This document shows positions 56,237-64,000 of a stretch of 64,000 nt of DNA, in pieces. The notes below the pieces were generated by a model, which was not told the DNA's origin, did not search any database, and worked only from the letters and a program-made list of their open reading frames with translations. Origin of the DNA: Sphingomonas sp. Leaf339. GTDB taxonomy: Bacteria; Pseudomonadota; Alphaproteobacteria; Sphingomonadales; Sphingomonadaceae. Within the stretch, counting starts at the first letter, position 1. Each line of letters opens with the position of its first letter. The stretch lies in assembly GCF_001426195.1 (NCBI RefSeq), contig NZ_LMRS01000034.1, forward strand, positions 1 through 64,000. Direction: 5' to 3'. The translations under genes were made by a program, and so were the position numbers.

Positions 56237-57418
56237 ATGATAAAATTTCAAACCATTGCCCGATCACGCGTCGCACGGCTCATCTTGGTCGGCTCGCTAT
56301 TTGCCACCAGCGCCTGGGGATTCGCCCCCTATGTGTTCAACGACGTCTCGACTCAGGCGTCGATCAACGCGCCGCTGATCCGGCTGACCTCGGCGACGAA
56401 CGGCACCGTATCGCGGCTGCCGAACGACGGTCGCTATTTTCCAAGGCCGACCGCGATCACGCTGGTCGCACTGTCGCAGAACACCGGCCAGATCGCTGAT
56501 CTGCGCGCCAAGGCCGATCTGGCACAGGCACAGATCGACCTCGCCGTTCGGCAACTGGCCGAATTGTCCGCGCAGGGAAGCGACCTCCGCCACCGCGCCT
56601 CGATCTTCTCAACCACGATGAACGCCCGCCTCGCCCACGATTACGAAGCGGCTCAGTCGACGCTGCGCAGTTGCCGCGCGGAGCGCGCAGAGCTCGCCGT
56701 TACCCGCAGTCGCGTACAGAAACTGACCGAACAGGGCTTCATGGCGGCCGCCGCCATGCAAAAAGCCGATACCGCCAGCGCCATCAAGGACAACGAGTGC
56801 CAGAGCGCGGAGGCCGGCATCCATTCGCTGGCCATCACCCGGTCGGCCGCGCGCTCGGGCGTCTTCCTGGGCGATGGCTATAACGAGGCGCCCTATGCGG
56901 TGCAGCAGGCCGATCGCGTCCTGCTCCAGCGACAGGCGATCGAACGCATGCTGAGCGACGCCACTGCCGAACGCCGCGACACCGGCCTGCGCCTGAAGGA
57001 TGCCCTCGCCCGTGCACAATATGTCGCCCCCGCAGGCACGCTGGTCTGGGCGACGCTCGCCAGCACCGGCACCGCGATCGGCGAAGGCGCGCCGATCCTC
57101 GACCTGCTCGATTGCCGCCGTCGCTTCGTCCAGGTGTCGCTGCCCGAGCGCAAGGCAGAGGCGGTGGCCCCGCACAGCGAGGCCGACATCCGGCTGATCG
57201 GCTCCGGCGAGTGGCTAAAGGGTCATGTCGTCAACATCACCGGCGCGGCGGGCCGCCGCCGGCAAGACCTGCTCGCCGCCGCCACCCTGTCGCTGCCCGC
57301 CGCGCGCGAGGTGATCGTCGATGTCGCCCTGCCACCGCCCGGCGCGGGCCAGCCCGATACCGGCCGCAATTGCGACGTCGGCCGCATGGCCGAGGTCCGC
57401 TTCAACCGCCGGTTCTGA
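56237..57418 (+). CDS. HlyD-like membrane fusion protein of an exopolysaccharide synthase
   Basis: A 393-aa protein with one N-terminal membrane span (RLILVGSLFATSAWGFAPYV). A lipoyl-like segment is split by a long helical hairpin (residues about 95-270, rich in Ala, Arg and Gln). VAPAGTLVWATLASTGTAIG and a C-terminal beta-barrel part (RLIGSGEWLKGHVVNITGA) follow. The order HlyD-like protein then GT2 resembles the bgsB-bgsA pair of rhizobial mixed-linkage beta-glucan synthase, and the periplasmic part of Alg44. It would connect the inner-membrane synthase to the periplasm. The next gene starts 9 bases later. Confidence 0.75.
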   Translation: MIKFQTIARSRVARLILVGSLFATSAWGFAPYVFNDVSTQASINAPLIRLTSATNGTVSRLPNDGRYFPRPTAITLVALSQNTGQIADLRAKADLAQAQIDLAVRQLAELSAQGSDLRHRASIFSTTMNARLAHDYEAAQSTLRSCRAERAELAVTRSRVQKLTEQGFMAAAAMQKADTASAIKDNECQSAEAGIHSLAITRSAARSGVFLGDGYNEAPYAVQQADRVLLQRQAIERMLSDATAERRDTGLRLKDALARAQYVAPAGTLVWATLASTGTAIGEGAPILDLLDCRRRFVQVSLPERKAEAVAPHSEADIRLIGSGEWLKGHVVNITGAAGRRRQDLLAAATLSLPAAREVIVDVALPPPGAGQPDTGRNCDVGRMAEVRFNRRF

Positions 57419-57426
57419 GCACGTCC

Positions 57427-59535
57427 ATGCCCGGCAGTACCGTCATCGCGCCGCTGTGCCTGCTGCTCGGCTGTCTGCTGCTCTTCGGCAAGATCCGGTA
57501 TTCCCGCCCCGGCATCATTCTGACGGTCGTGGTCGCTGTCGGCCACTACCTCATCTGGCGGCTGACCGACACGATCGACTGGCACAGCGGTGCTGCCAAG
57601 CTTTGGTGGCCGCTGACCTGTCTCACGGTCGAACTGGCGGCGCTGTTCGATGCTGGGATCTTGCTCATCCTGCTGTCGCGACCGACTGATCGGTCGCGGG
57701 AAGCGGACGCCGGCGAGCGCCGTCTACGCGCGTCATGGGCTACCGACGCGTCGCTGCTGCCCCCGGTCGATGTCTTCATCACCACCTACAACGAACCACG
57801 CGAAGTGTTGGAAAAGACGATCGTCGGCACCCTGTCGCTCGAATGGCCGGACGCGCGCATCTGGGTGCTGGACGACGGGCGCCGGCAATGGGTCCATGAT
57901 CTATGTGCGGCCAAGGGCGCCGGTTACATCACCCGCGACAATAATCGCGGGGCGAAGGCGGGCAATATCAACCACGCCCTCACTCAAACGCAGGCACCAT
58001 TCGTCACCGTGTTCGATGCCGATTTCGTGCCGCGTCGCGATTTCCTGATGCGCACGATGGGCTTCTTCGAGGACGCGCGCATCGGCATCGTCTAGATCCC
58101 GCACAGCTTCTACAATCACGATCCGATGCAGGCCAATCTCGGCCTGGAACAGGCGATGCCCGACGACCAACGGTTCTTCTTCGAAGGGATCATGCCTGGC
58201 CGCGATGGCTGGGACGCCGCGTTCTGCTGCGGCTCCAATTCAGTCACCCGCCGTGCGCTCTTTGACGAAATCGGCGGCGGCCTACCTGATGGGTCGATCA
58301 CTGAGGATATGCTGCTGACGCTGTCTAGTCTGCGCCGTGGCTATATCACTCGCTATCTCAACGAACCTCTTGCCTTCGGCCTCGCGCCAGAAAGCACGGC
58401 CGCCTTCTTCGTCCGGCGTCAGCGATGGGCACAGGGCGCGATCTAGATCATGCACCTGAAACTTGGGCCGCTGGGGCCAGGACTGAAGCTGCACTATCGC
58501 TTCATGTTTCTGCCGACCGCGTGGATCACGCAAGGATTGCAATCGGTCTTCACGATCATCACGCCAATCATGTTCCTGCTGCTGGGCTTGGTCCCGATGA
58601 CCGGCGTCGATGTGAACGCGTTGATCTATTACCTCGTCCCCGCCCTGATCGCGCTGGTCGGCGGCATCACCCTGCTTGCGCCACGGCTCTATTATCCGCT
58701 GGCGGCGCAGATCCTCGGTATGTTCCAGACCTTCCGCATACTGCCCGTGGCGTTGCAGGCGCTGTTCCGTCCAAAAGGCCTGATCTTCAAGGTGACGCCA
58801 AAGGGCGCGAACGCCGGCAGCGAAAGCTGGCAAAAGGCGATCCTGATCGCCGCGATCACCCTGATCGGCCTGACCGCCGCCGGCATCGCGATCAACATGT
58901 CGCCCGATCACCGGATCGTCGAGGATGGCAGCCTCGTTGGCGCCGTCGCCTTTTGGTCGGCGATCAACATGATCCTGCTGTTGCTGGTCGCGATGATGTG
59001 CCTTGAACGCCCCCGGATGCGCGGCGAGGAACGCTTCCCCATCATCCAGCCGGTCTCGATCCTGGGGGAGCGCGGCGCGATCGTCACCTCCTCGCGCGGC
59101 GACATCTCCCTTTCGGGCCTCGGCCTCGATATCGCCGCGACCGGCGACTTCACAATCGGCGAGCGAGTGCAGGTGGTCGTGCCGGATGTCGGGATCGTAC
59201 GCGGCATCGTCCGCCGGGCCGATCGCCGCATCGGTGTCGCCTTCGATTTCCAGTCGGAACAGCTTCGCGACCGTCTGATCGTGGCGTTATTCACCGGCCG
59301 TATGATCAACACCGGTGAGCGTCCGTCGACGCTGTCGGTCGCGCTGGCGATGCTGCAACGCCTGTGGTCGGCCCGGCTCGACGTCGCACCAGCCCCGGTC
59401 GCCTTCCCCTCGGCGGAGATGGTCGAAACCAGATTGTCGCCTGCGACCCGCGTCTTTCCGCCCGCGCCAAAAATAACTCCGGTTCAACAGGATGACATTG
59501 CCCTCCTGCCGCAACGACTATCGAAGACCGGATAG
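57427..59535 (+). pseudogene. GT2-PilZ exopolysaccharide synthase, interrupted by two in-frame TAG codons
   Basis: A processive family-2 glycosyltransferase of the BcsA/BgsA kind, 702 codons in one frame broken by TAG at codons 223 (58093-58095) and 340 (58444-58446). Before and after each stop the frame and similarity continue without a gap. Asp149/Asp150 (VLDDGRR) bind UDP-sugar, Asp197/Asp199 (FDADF) bind metal, and Asp294 (SITED) is the base. RRQRW ends at Trp334, a variant of QxxRW. Membrane spans flank the catalytic loop, and a C-terminal PilZ domain (about 525-620; RGEER and DISLSGLGL) binds c-di-GMP. Relatives have Gln at both TAG positions. It could be a true pseudogene, a recoded gene or an assembly error. 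Its own final stop is also TAG. Confidence 0.8.
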
Positions 59536-59719
59536 GCCCGATGGGCGATAAACACCGACCCATCGACCGGAAAACCCGGTCGTTTCCTATGATGAACCTT
59601 GATAGTGGGAGACCGGCGATGTCAGGAGTTACTAACGGCAATCGCCCCATGCCGACCAAACGACCAGGTCGGTCGATCCCTTCTGCAGTTTGTCTCAATA
59701 TCCATGCCGGCACTCCGTC

Positions 59720-60916
59720 ATGCTGAAATCGATCCGCGCGCAAGACGCGACGCTTGGCATGTATGTCCAGTCGTTCGGCGGCAACTGGCTGTCGCATCCG
59801 TTCTGGAAAGCAAAATTCCTGATCTCGTCACTGGACGATCTCGCCAAGATCCGGGCCAGCGAAGTCGCGGTCATGATCGACACCGCCAGGGGATGCGATA
59901 TCGCGCCGCCGCCTGCGGCCCGGCCCCTCACTCCCCCCGCCGGCCGGTTCGGCCGCGCCGGGCAAAAACGCGTGGTCGATCTGGCCCAGCGTTCGACCAG
60001 CGTGGTCAAATCGTTGTTCGATGACTGCCGGCTCGGCCGGACCATCGATACCGCCGACATCCTGTCGACCGTCGACGACATCGCCGATGTGCTGGTGCAC
60101 GATCTGTCCGCGTTCATCAGCGTGACACGACTGAAGGCAAAGGACGATTACACCTACACCCATTCGGTCGCCGTCTGCGCCCTGATGATCAGCCTGGCAC
60201 AGGAACTGGGCGAGCCGGCAAAGGTCGTCCGCGAACTCGGCATGGCCGGTCTGCTGCACGATCTCGGCAAGACCGCCGTGCCTGACGCTATCCTGTTTAC
60301 CGCCAGCCCACTCACGGCGGCGGAGATCGCCGAGATACGACGGCATACCACCCATGGTCACGTCATGCTGTCGCAGGCCAGCGATGTGCCGCCCGTCGCG
60401 CTCGACGTGGCCCTGCATCATCACGAGCGGCCCGATGGCACAGGATATCCGTTCAGATTAAAGGGAGATGCGATCAGTCGGGCAACGCGGATGGCCAGCA
60501 TCTGCAACGTCTATGACACGCTCACCTCGATTCATCCCGATCGGAAGGGACTGTCGCCGATGGCGGCAATCGCCGCGATGGAGGCATCGATTGGAGAGTT
60601 CGACCCCGACCTTCTGTTCCGGTTCATGCGTCAGTTGGGCGTCTATCCGGTCGGCAAGCTCGTCAGGTTCCGCAGCACGCGCCTAGCGGTGACGATGCCC
60701 GCCGTTCGCGACGGACTCGGCCCCGCCTTCCGCACCTTCTATTCGACCGTCGATACCCGGTTCATTCCTTATGAGGACATCATCCTCAGCAACGACCAGA
60801 GCAACGCCGACGCGATCAGCGCGGCGGACCCCGGCGCCTGGTTCTCGGCCGACTGGCCGACGATGGCGAGCAGCATCGTCGAGGGGAAGGAGATCGGCCG
60901 TCAGGATGCCGCATAA
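59720..60916 (+). CDS. HD-GYP cyclic-di-GMP phosphodiesterase with N-terminal DUF3391
   Basis: A 398-aa cytoplasmic protein. Residues 1-55 (MLKSIRAQDATLGMYVQSFG) match DUF3391, which often precedes HD-GYP domains. The HD-GYP domain has YTHSVAVCALMISLAQELG, His180-Asp181 in HDLGKTAVPDAIL, and HHERPDGTGYP at residues 234-244. The expected reaction is c-di-GMP to GMP. It lies 184 bases after the PilZ-containing synthase, so it could lower the signal that activates that enzyme. A 6-bp hairpin (59565-59581) sits between them. The ribosome binding site for ATG 59720 is weak; an upstream ATG exists at 59690. Confidence 0.88.
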   Translation: MLKSIRAQDATLGMYVQSFGGNWLSHPFWKAKFLISSLDDLAKIRASEVAVMIDTARGCDIAPPPAARPLTPPAGRFGRAGQKRVVDLAQRSTSVVKSLFDDCRLGRTIDTADILSTVDDIADVLVHDLSAFISVTRLKAKDDYTYTHSVAVCALMISLAQELGEPAKVVRELGMAGLLHDLGKTAVPDAILFTASPLTAAEIAEIRRHTTHGHVMLSQASDVPPVALDVALHHHERPDGTGYPFRLKGDAISRATRMASICNVYDTLTSIHPDRKGLSPMAAIAAMEASIGEFDPDLLFRFMRQLGVYPVGKLVRFRSTRLAVTMPAVRDGLGPAFRTFYSTVDTRFIPYEDIILSNDQSNADAISAADPGAWFSADWPTMASSIVEGKEIGRQDAA

Positions 60917-60975
60917 TCGATAGACCCCGGCGCGCGATCGGTTAAACCTGCGCGCAACAAGGGGATATCATCACC

Positions 60976-63900
60976 GTGAAGCACCGCGCACTGACCGCCA
61001 TCGCTCTTTGCCTCGTCGCCGGCGAGCTTGCCGCTCAAACGCCGCCGTCGCCCGCCAAGCCTGTCGAACAGACGCAGGCGCCCGAGGATCAGGCGACCGC
61101 GCCGCCGCCGGTAACCGCCCCGTCCGCCTTGCCGGCGCCCATCCCCGCCGCGAGCATGCCCCCCGCCACAGCAACCGCCGCAAAGCCGCCGGTGTGGGAC
61201 GTCTCCAATCCCCGCGGCCTGAAAACGCGCGAAGTGCGCCTGCAGGTCGACCAGGGAAGCTGGATGAATGTCGATGTCTCGCCCGACGGTCGCCTGATCG
61301 CGTTCGACCTGCTCGGCGACCTCTACACCATGCCGATCGCGGGCGGCACGCCGACGCGGATCGCCGACGGCCTCGCCTTCGAACATCAGCCGCGCTTTTC
61401 GCCCGATGGCCAGCGGATCGCCTTCACCTCCGATCGCGGCGGCGGCGACAATATCTGGGTGATGAACGTCGACGGCACCGACAAGCGCCAGGTGACGAAG
61501 GAGGATTTCCGTCTCCTCAACCAGCCGACCTGGAGCCCCGATGGCCGCTTCATCGCGGCCAAGAAGCATTTCACCACCGGCCGCTCGCTCGGCACCGGCG
61601 AAATCTGGCTCTATCATGTTTCCGGCGGCGGCGGCGTGCAACTGGTCAAGCGCGCCAGCGAAGTTCTGCAAAAGGAACTGGGCGAACCCATCTACGCCCC
61701 TGATGGCAAGAGCATCTTCTACACCCGCAATATCTCTCCCGGCCCGATCTTCGAATACGCGCAAAACTCCAGGCAAGACCTGTTCGACATCGAACGCTAC
61801 GACATCGACACGGGTGAGGTGACGACCGCCGTGTCCGGGGTCGGCGGCTCGGTCCGCCCGACACCGTCGCGCGACGGCAAGCGGATCGCCTTCGTCCGGC
61901 GCGAAAACAACGTCAGCAAGCTGTGGGTGAAGGACCTCGCCACCGGCGTCGAGCGCGTTGTCTATGGTCCGCTCGACCGTGACGTGCAGGAAACATGGGC
62001 CGTCACCGGCGTCTATCCCGACATGGCGTGGACGCCGGGCGACGGCGCCATCGTCTTCTGGGCGGGCGGCAAGCTGCGGCGCGTCGCGCCGGACGGGTCG
62101 AGCGCCGCGATCATCCCGTTTCGGATCGACGATACCCGCGTGATCGTGGATGCCGTCCATCCGCAGGTCGCCGTCGCCCCCGATCGCTTCGCCACCAAGA
62201 TGCCGCGCTGGGCCACCGTATCGCCCGACGGCCGCACCATCGTCTTCGAAACGCTAGGCAAGCTGTGGACGAAGCCTGCCGCCGGCGGCACCGCCAAGCG
62301 CCTGACGCGCAGCACCGACGAACTGGAATTGTTCCCCAGCTGGTCGCGCGACGGCCGCCAGATCGTGTTCGTCGGCTGGACCGATGCCGGCCTCGGCCAG
62401 ATCCGCACCATCTCCTCCACCGGCGGCAGCCCGCGCACCGTGACGACCGTGGCGGGCAACTATCGCCGTCCGCGCTTCTCGCCGGACGGCAAGATCATCG
62501 TGTTCGAACAGGGCGAGGGCGGCGGCCTGACCGCGGCGCGCGGCAATCCCGGCAGCGGCGCCTACCGCGTCGCCACCAGCGGCGGCGCGCCGATCCGTAT
62601 CGCCAATGACGTCGCCTCCCCGCAATTTGGCGCGTCCAACGACCGCGTCTTCCTGATGGCGACCGAAAAGGACAAGCGCCAGCTCGTCAGCACCGACCTG
62701 ACCGGACAGGACCGCCGCGTCCATGCCGCGGGCGAACTGGTCAACGACTACCAGATTTCCCCCGCCGGCGATTACGTCGCCTTCCGCCAGAATTACGAAG
62801 CGTTCGTGATGCCGCTGATCCCCGGCCGCCAGTCGGTGGAAACGGATGCGAAGGGCGGCCCCCTGCCCGTCACCCGCGTCAGCGGCGACGGCGCGGACTT
62901 CATCAACTGGTCGAACGACGGTCGCCAGGTTCACTGGAGTGCCGGCCCCACCCTCTACACCGCCGATACCGCCGCCCTGTTCCGCAATCAGCCGTTGCCG
63001 GCCGGTGAGGAAGCGCCGAAGTTCACGCCCCCGCGCACTGGCACATCGCTGTCGATGGACATCGCCGCCGACAAGCCGACCGCCACCGTCGCCCTTACCG
63101 GCGCGCGCGTCGTCACGATGGCGAAAGGCGACGGCGGCATCATCGACGACGCCACGATCCTGATCCGCGGCGACCGGATCGTAGCGGTCGGCCCGCGCGC
63201 CACGGTCACGATCCCGACCGGCGCGAAGACGATCGACGTCACCGGCAAGACAATTATCCCCGGCCTGGTCGATGCGCACGCGCACGGACCGCAGGGCGAT
63301 GACGAGTTGGTCCCGCAACAAAACTGGTCGGCGATGGCGAACCTCGCGCTCGGCACCACCACCATCCACGATCCCTCCTCGCGCTCGGCGGAAATCTTCC
63401 CCGCCGCCGAAATGCAACAGGCCGGCATGGTGCTTGCCCCGCGCACCTTCTCGACCGGCGAGATCGTCTATGGCGCCAAGGCGCCCGACGTGTACGCGCA
63501 GATCGACAAGTACGAAGACGCGCTCGCCGTCATCCGCCGGCTGAAGGCGCAGGGTGCCCACAGCGTCAAGAACTACAACCAGCCCCGCCGCGAACAGCGC
63601 CAGATGGTCGTCGCTGCCGCGCAAGCCGAGAACATGGAGGTCGTGCCTGAGGGCGGCTCGCTGTTCACCCTCGACATGAGCCTGGTGCAGGACGGCAACG
63701 CCACCGTCGAACACAATGTCCCGCTCGAACATTTCTACGCCGACGTCGTCAGCCTGTGGTCGCAGACGACGGTGGGCTACACGCCAACCTTGGTGGTGGC
63801 CTATGGCGGGCCGGCCGGCGATCCATATTGGCGTGCGCATAGCGACGTGTGGCGCCATCCGCTCCTCAGCCGCCACGCCCCGCCCGCGCTCCTCGCCGCC

Positions 63901-64000
63901 CAGAATGCTCGCCGCGAGATCGCGCCAGAGGAGGATTATGTCGACGGCGCCACGGCGCGTGAGGCGAAGAAGCTGGCCGACAAGGGGGTGCCCGTCGCGA
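60976..64000 (+). CDS. Exported TolB-propeller/amidohydrolase fusion protein (3' end missing)
   Basis: An open frame of at least 1008 codons that runs off the right edge. GTG 60976 is preceded by AAGGGG, and a signal peptide follows (MKHRALTAIALCLVAGELAA), then a Pro/Ala-rich linker. Residues about 85-650 form WD40-like TolB/PD40 repeats: VSPDGRLIAFD, FSPDGQRIAFTSDRGG, WSPDGRFIA, FSPDGKIIVFEQ. From about residue 695 an amidohydrolase domain begins (ALTGARVVTMAKGDGG), with metal motif LVDAHAHGP. Proteins with this layout are annotated as amidohydrolases, possibly peptidases; the substrate is unknown. The end is not in the window. Confidence 0.85.
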   Translation, partial: MKHRALTAIALCLVAGELAAQTPPSPAKPVEQTQAPEDQATAPPPVTAPSALPAPIPAASMPPATATAAKPPVWDVSNPRGLKTREVRLQVDQGSWMNVDVSPDGRLIAFDLLGDLYTMPIAGGTPTRIADGLAFEHQPRFSPDGQRIAFTSDRGGGDNIWVMNVDGTDKRQVTKEDFRLLNQPTWSPDGRFIAAKKHFTTGRSLGTGEIWLYHVSGGGGVQLVKRASEVLQKELGEPIYAPDGKSIFYTRNISPGPIFEYAQNSRQDLFDIERYDIDTGEVTTAVSGVGGSVRPTPSRDGKRIAFVRRENNVSKLWVKDLATGVERVVYGPLDRDVQETWAVTGVYPDMAWTPGDGAIVFWAGGKLRRVAPDGSSAAIIPFRIDDTRVIVDAVHPQVAVAPDRFATKMPRWATVSPDGRTIVFETLGKLWTKPAAGGTAKRLTRSTDELELFPSWSRDGRQIVFVGWTDAGLGQIRTISSTGGSPRTVTTVAGNYRRPRFSPDGKIIVFEQGEGGGLTAARGNPGSGAYRVATSGGAPIRIANDVASPQFGASNDRVFLMATEKDKRQLVSTDLTGQDRRVHAAGELVNDYQISPAGDYVAFRQNYEAFVMPLIPGRQSVETDAKGGPLPVTRVSGDGADFINWSNDGRQVHWSAGPTLYTADTAALFRNQPLPAGEEAPKFTPPRTGTSLSMDIAADKPTATVALTGARVVTMAKGDGGIIDDATILIRGDRIVAVGPRATVTIPTGAKTIDVTGKTIIPGLVDAHAHGPQGDDELVPQQNWSAMANLALGTTTIHDPSSRSAEIFPAAEMQQAGMVLAPRTFSTGEIVYGAKAPDVYAQIDKYEDALAVIRRLKAQGAHSVKNYNQPRREQRQMVVAAAQAENMEVVPEGGSLFTLDMSLVQDGNATVEHNVPLEHFYADVVSLWSQTTVGYTPTLVVAYGGPAGDPYWRAHSDVWRHPLLSRHAPPALLAAQNARREIAPEEDYVDGATAREAKKLADKGVPVA

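Noticed and set aside
58093..58446. General amber suppression (TAG read as Gln throughout the genome)
   Set aside because: rpsG, cutC, the DUF3617 gene and the RND gene all end in TAG where their families end, so TAG works as a stop.
60901..62160. 419-codon minus-strand frame near the right end
   Set aside because: It is antisense to the TolB-propeller gene, whose repeats are clear; high GC makes long shadow frames.
62254..63876. 540-codon minus-strand frame
   Set aside because: It is antisense to the amidohydrolase half of the same plus-strand gene and shows no family motif.

Overview
The window looks like a chromosomal segment of a GC-rich alphaproteobacterium of the sphingomonad type (Sphingomonas or a close relative). 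The reasons are the joined str-S10-spc ribosomal gene order, the sphingomonad-style S12 and S5 proteins, and accessory loci built from TonB-dependent receptors, flavin halogenases and glycoside hydrolases. No 16S gene is present, so the genus is an inference.

Layout. (1) 84-1493: a degenerate IS3-family element, with orfA frameshifted, orfB intact and a 98-bp tandem duplication upstream, followed by an AT-rich stretch with no recognisable gene. (2) 1734-18489, all minus strand: the ribosomal superoperon, transcribed from high to low coordinates as rpsL-rpsG-fusA-tuf, rpsJ-rplC-rplD-rplW-rplB-rpsS-rplV-rpsC-rplP-rpmC-rpsQ-rplN-rplX-rplE-rpsN-rpsH-rplF-rplR-rpsE-rpmD-rplO-secY-adk. The usual rpsM-rpsK-rpoA-rplQ tail is not found after adk. 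(3) 18782-18858: tRNA-Trp, divergent from rpsL.

(4) 19033-34989: an amino-sugar and N-glycan module. It has CutC-like, SIS-type GlcN6P deaminase and NagA genes, a GntR regulator, and GH2, GH2 (beta-mannosidase), GH3, GH125 and GH92 exoenzymes. Together these could trim high-mannose or plant complex N-glycans and feed GlcNAc-6-phosphate into central metabolism. (5) 35559-47653: an alpha-galactoside/sucrose (raffinose-family) module. It has a GPH-type transporter, cytoplasmic GH36 and GH68, a LacI regulator, a TonB-dependent receptor, a tryptophan-halogenase-like flavoprotein and periplasmic GH97. Matching LacI-type operators lie before the transporter operon and before the receptor. (6) 47737-54357: an operon of zinc metalloprotease, membrane-fusion lipoprotein and RND pump.

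(7) 54465-60916: a synthase-dependent exopolysaccharide locus. It has a membrane-anchored clan-A glycosidase, a divergent HlyD-like protein, a GT2-PilZ synthase and an HD-GYP phosphodiesterase. The synthase frame is cut by two in-frame TAG codons, both at positions where relatives read Gln and both inside the same octamer TCTAGATC. This is the most unusual signal in the window. (8) 60976-64000: a TolB-propeller/amidohydrolase fusion that runs off the right edge.

No CRISPR array, rRNA gene or prophage was seen. No intergenic stretch exceeds about 300 bases.
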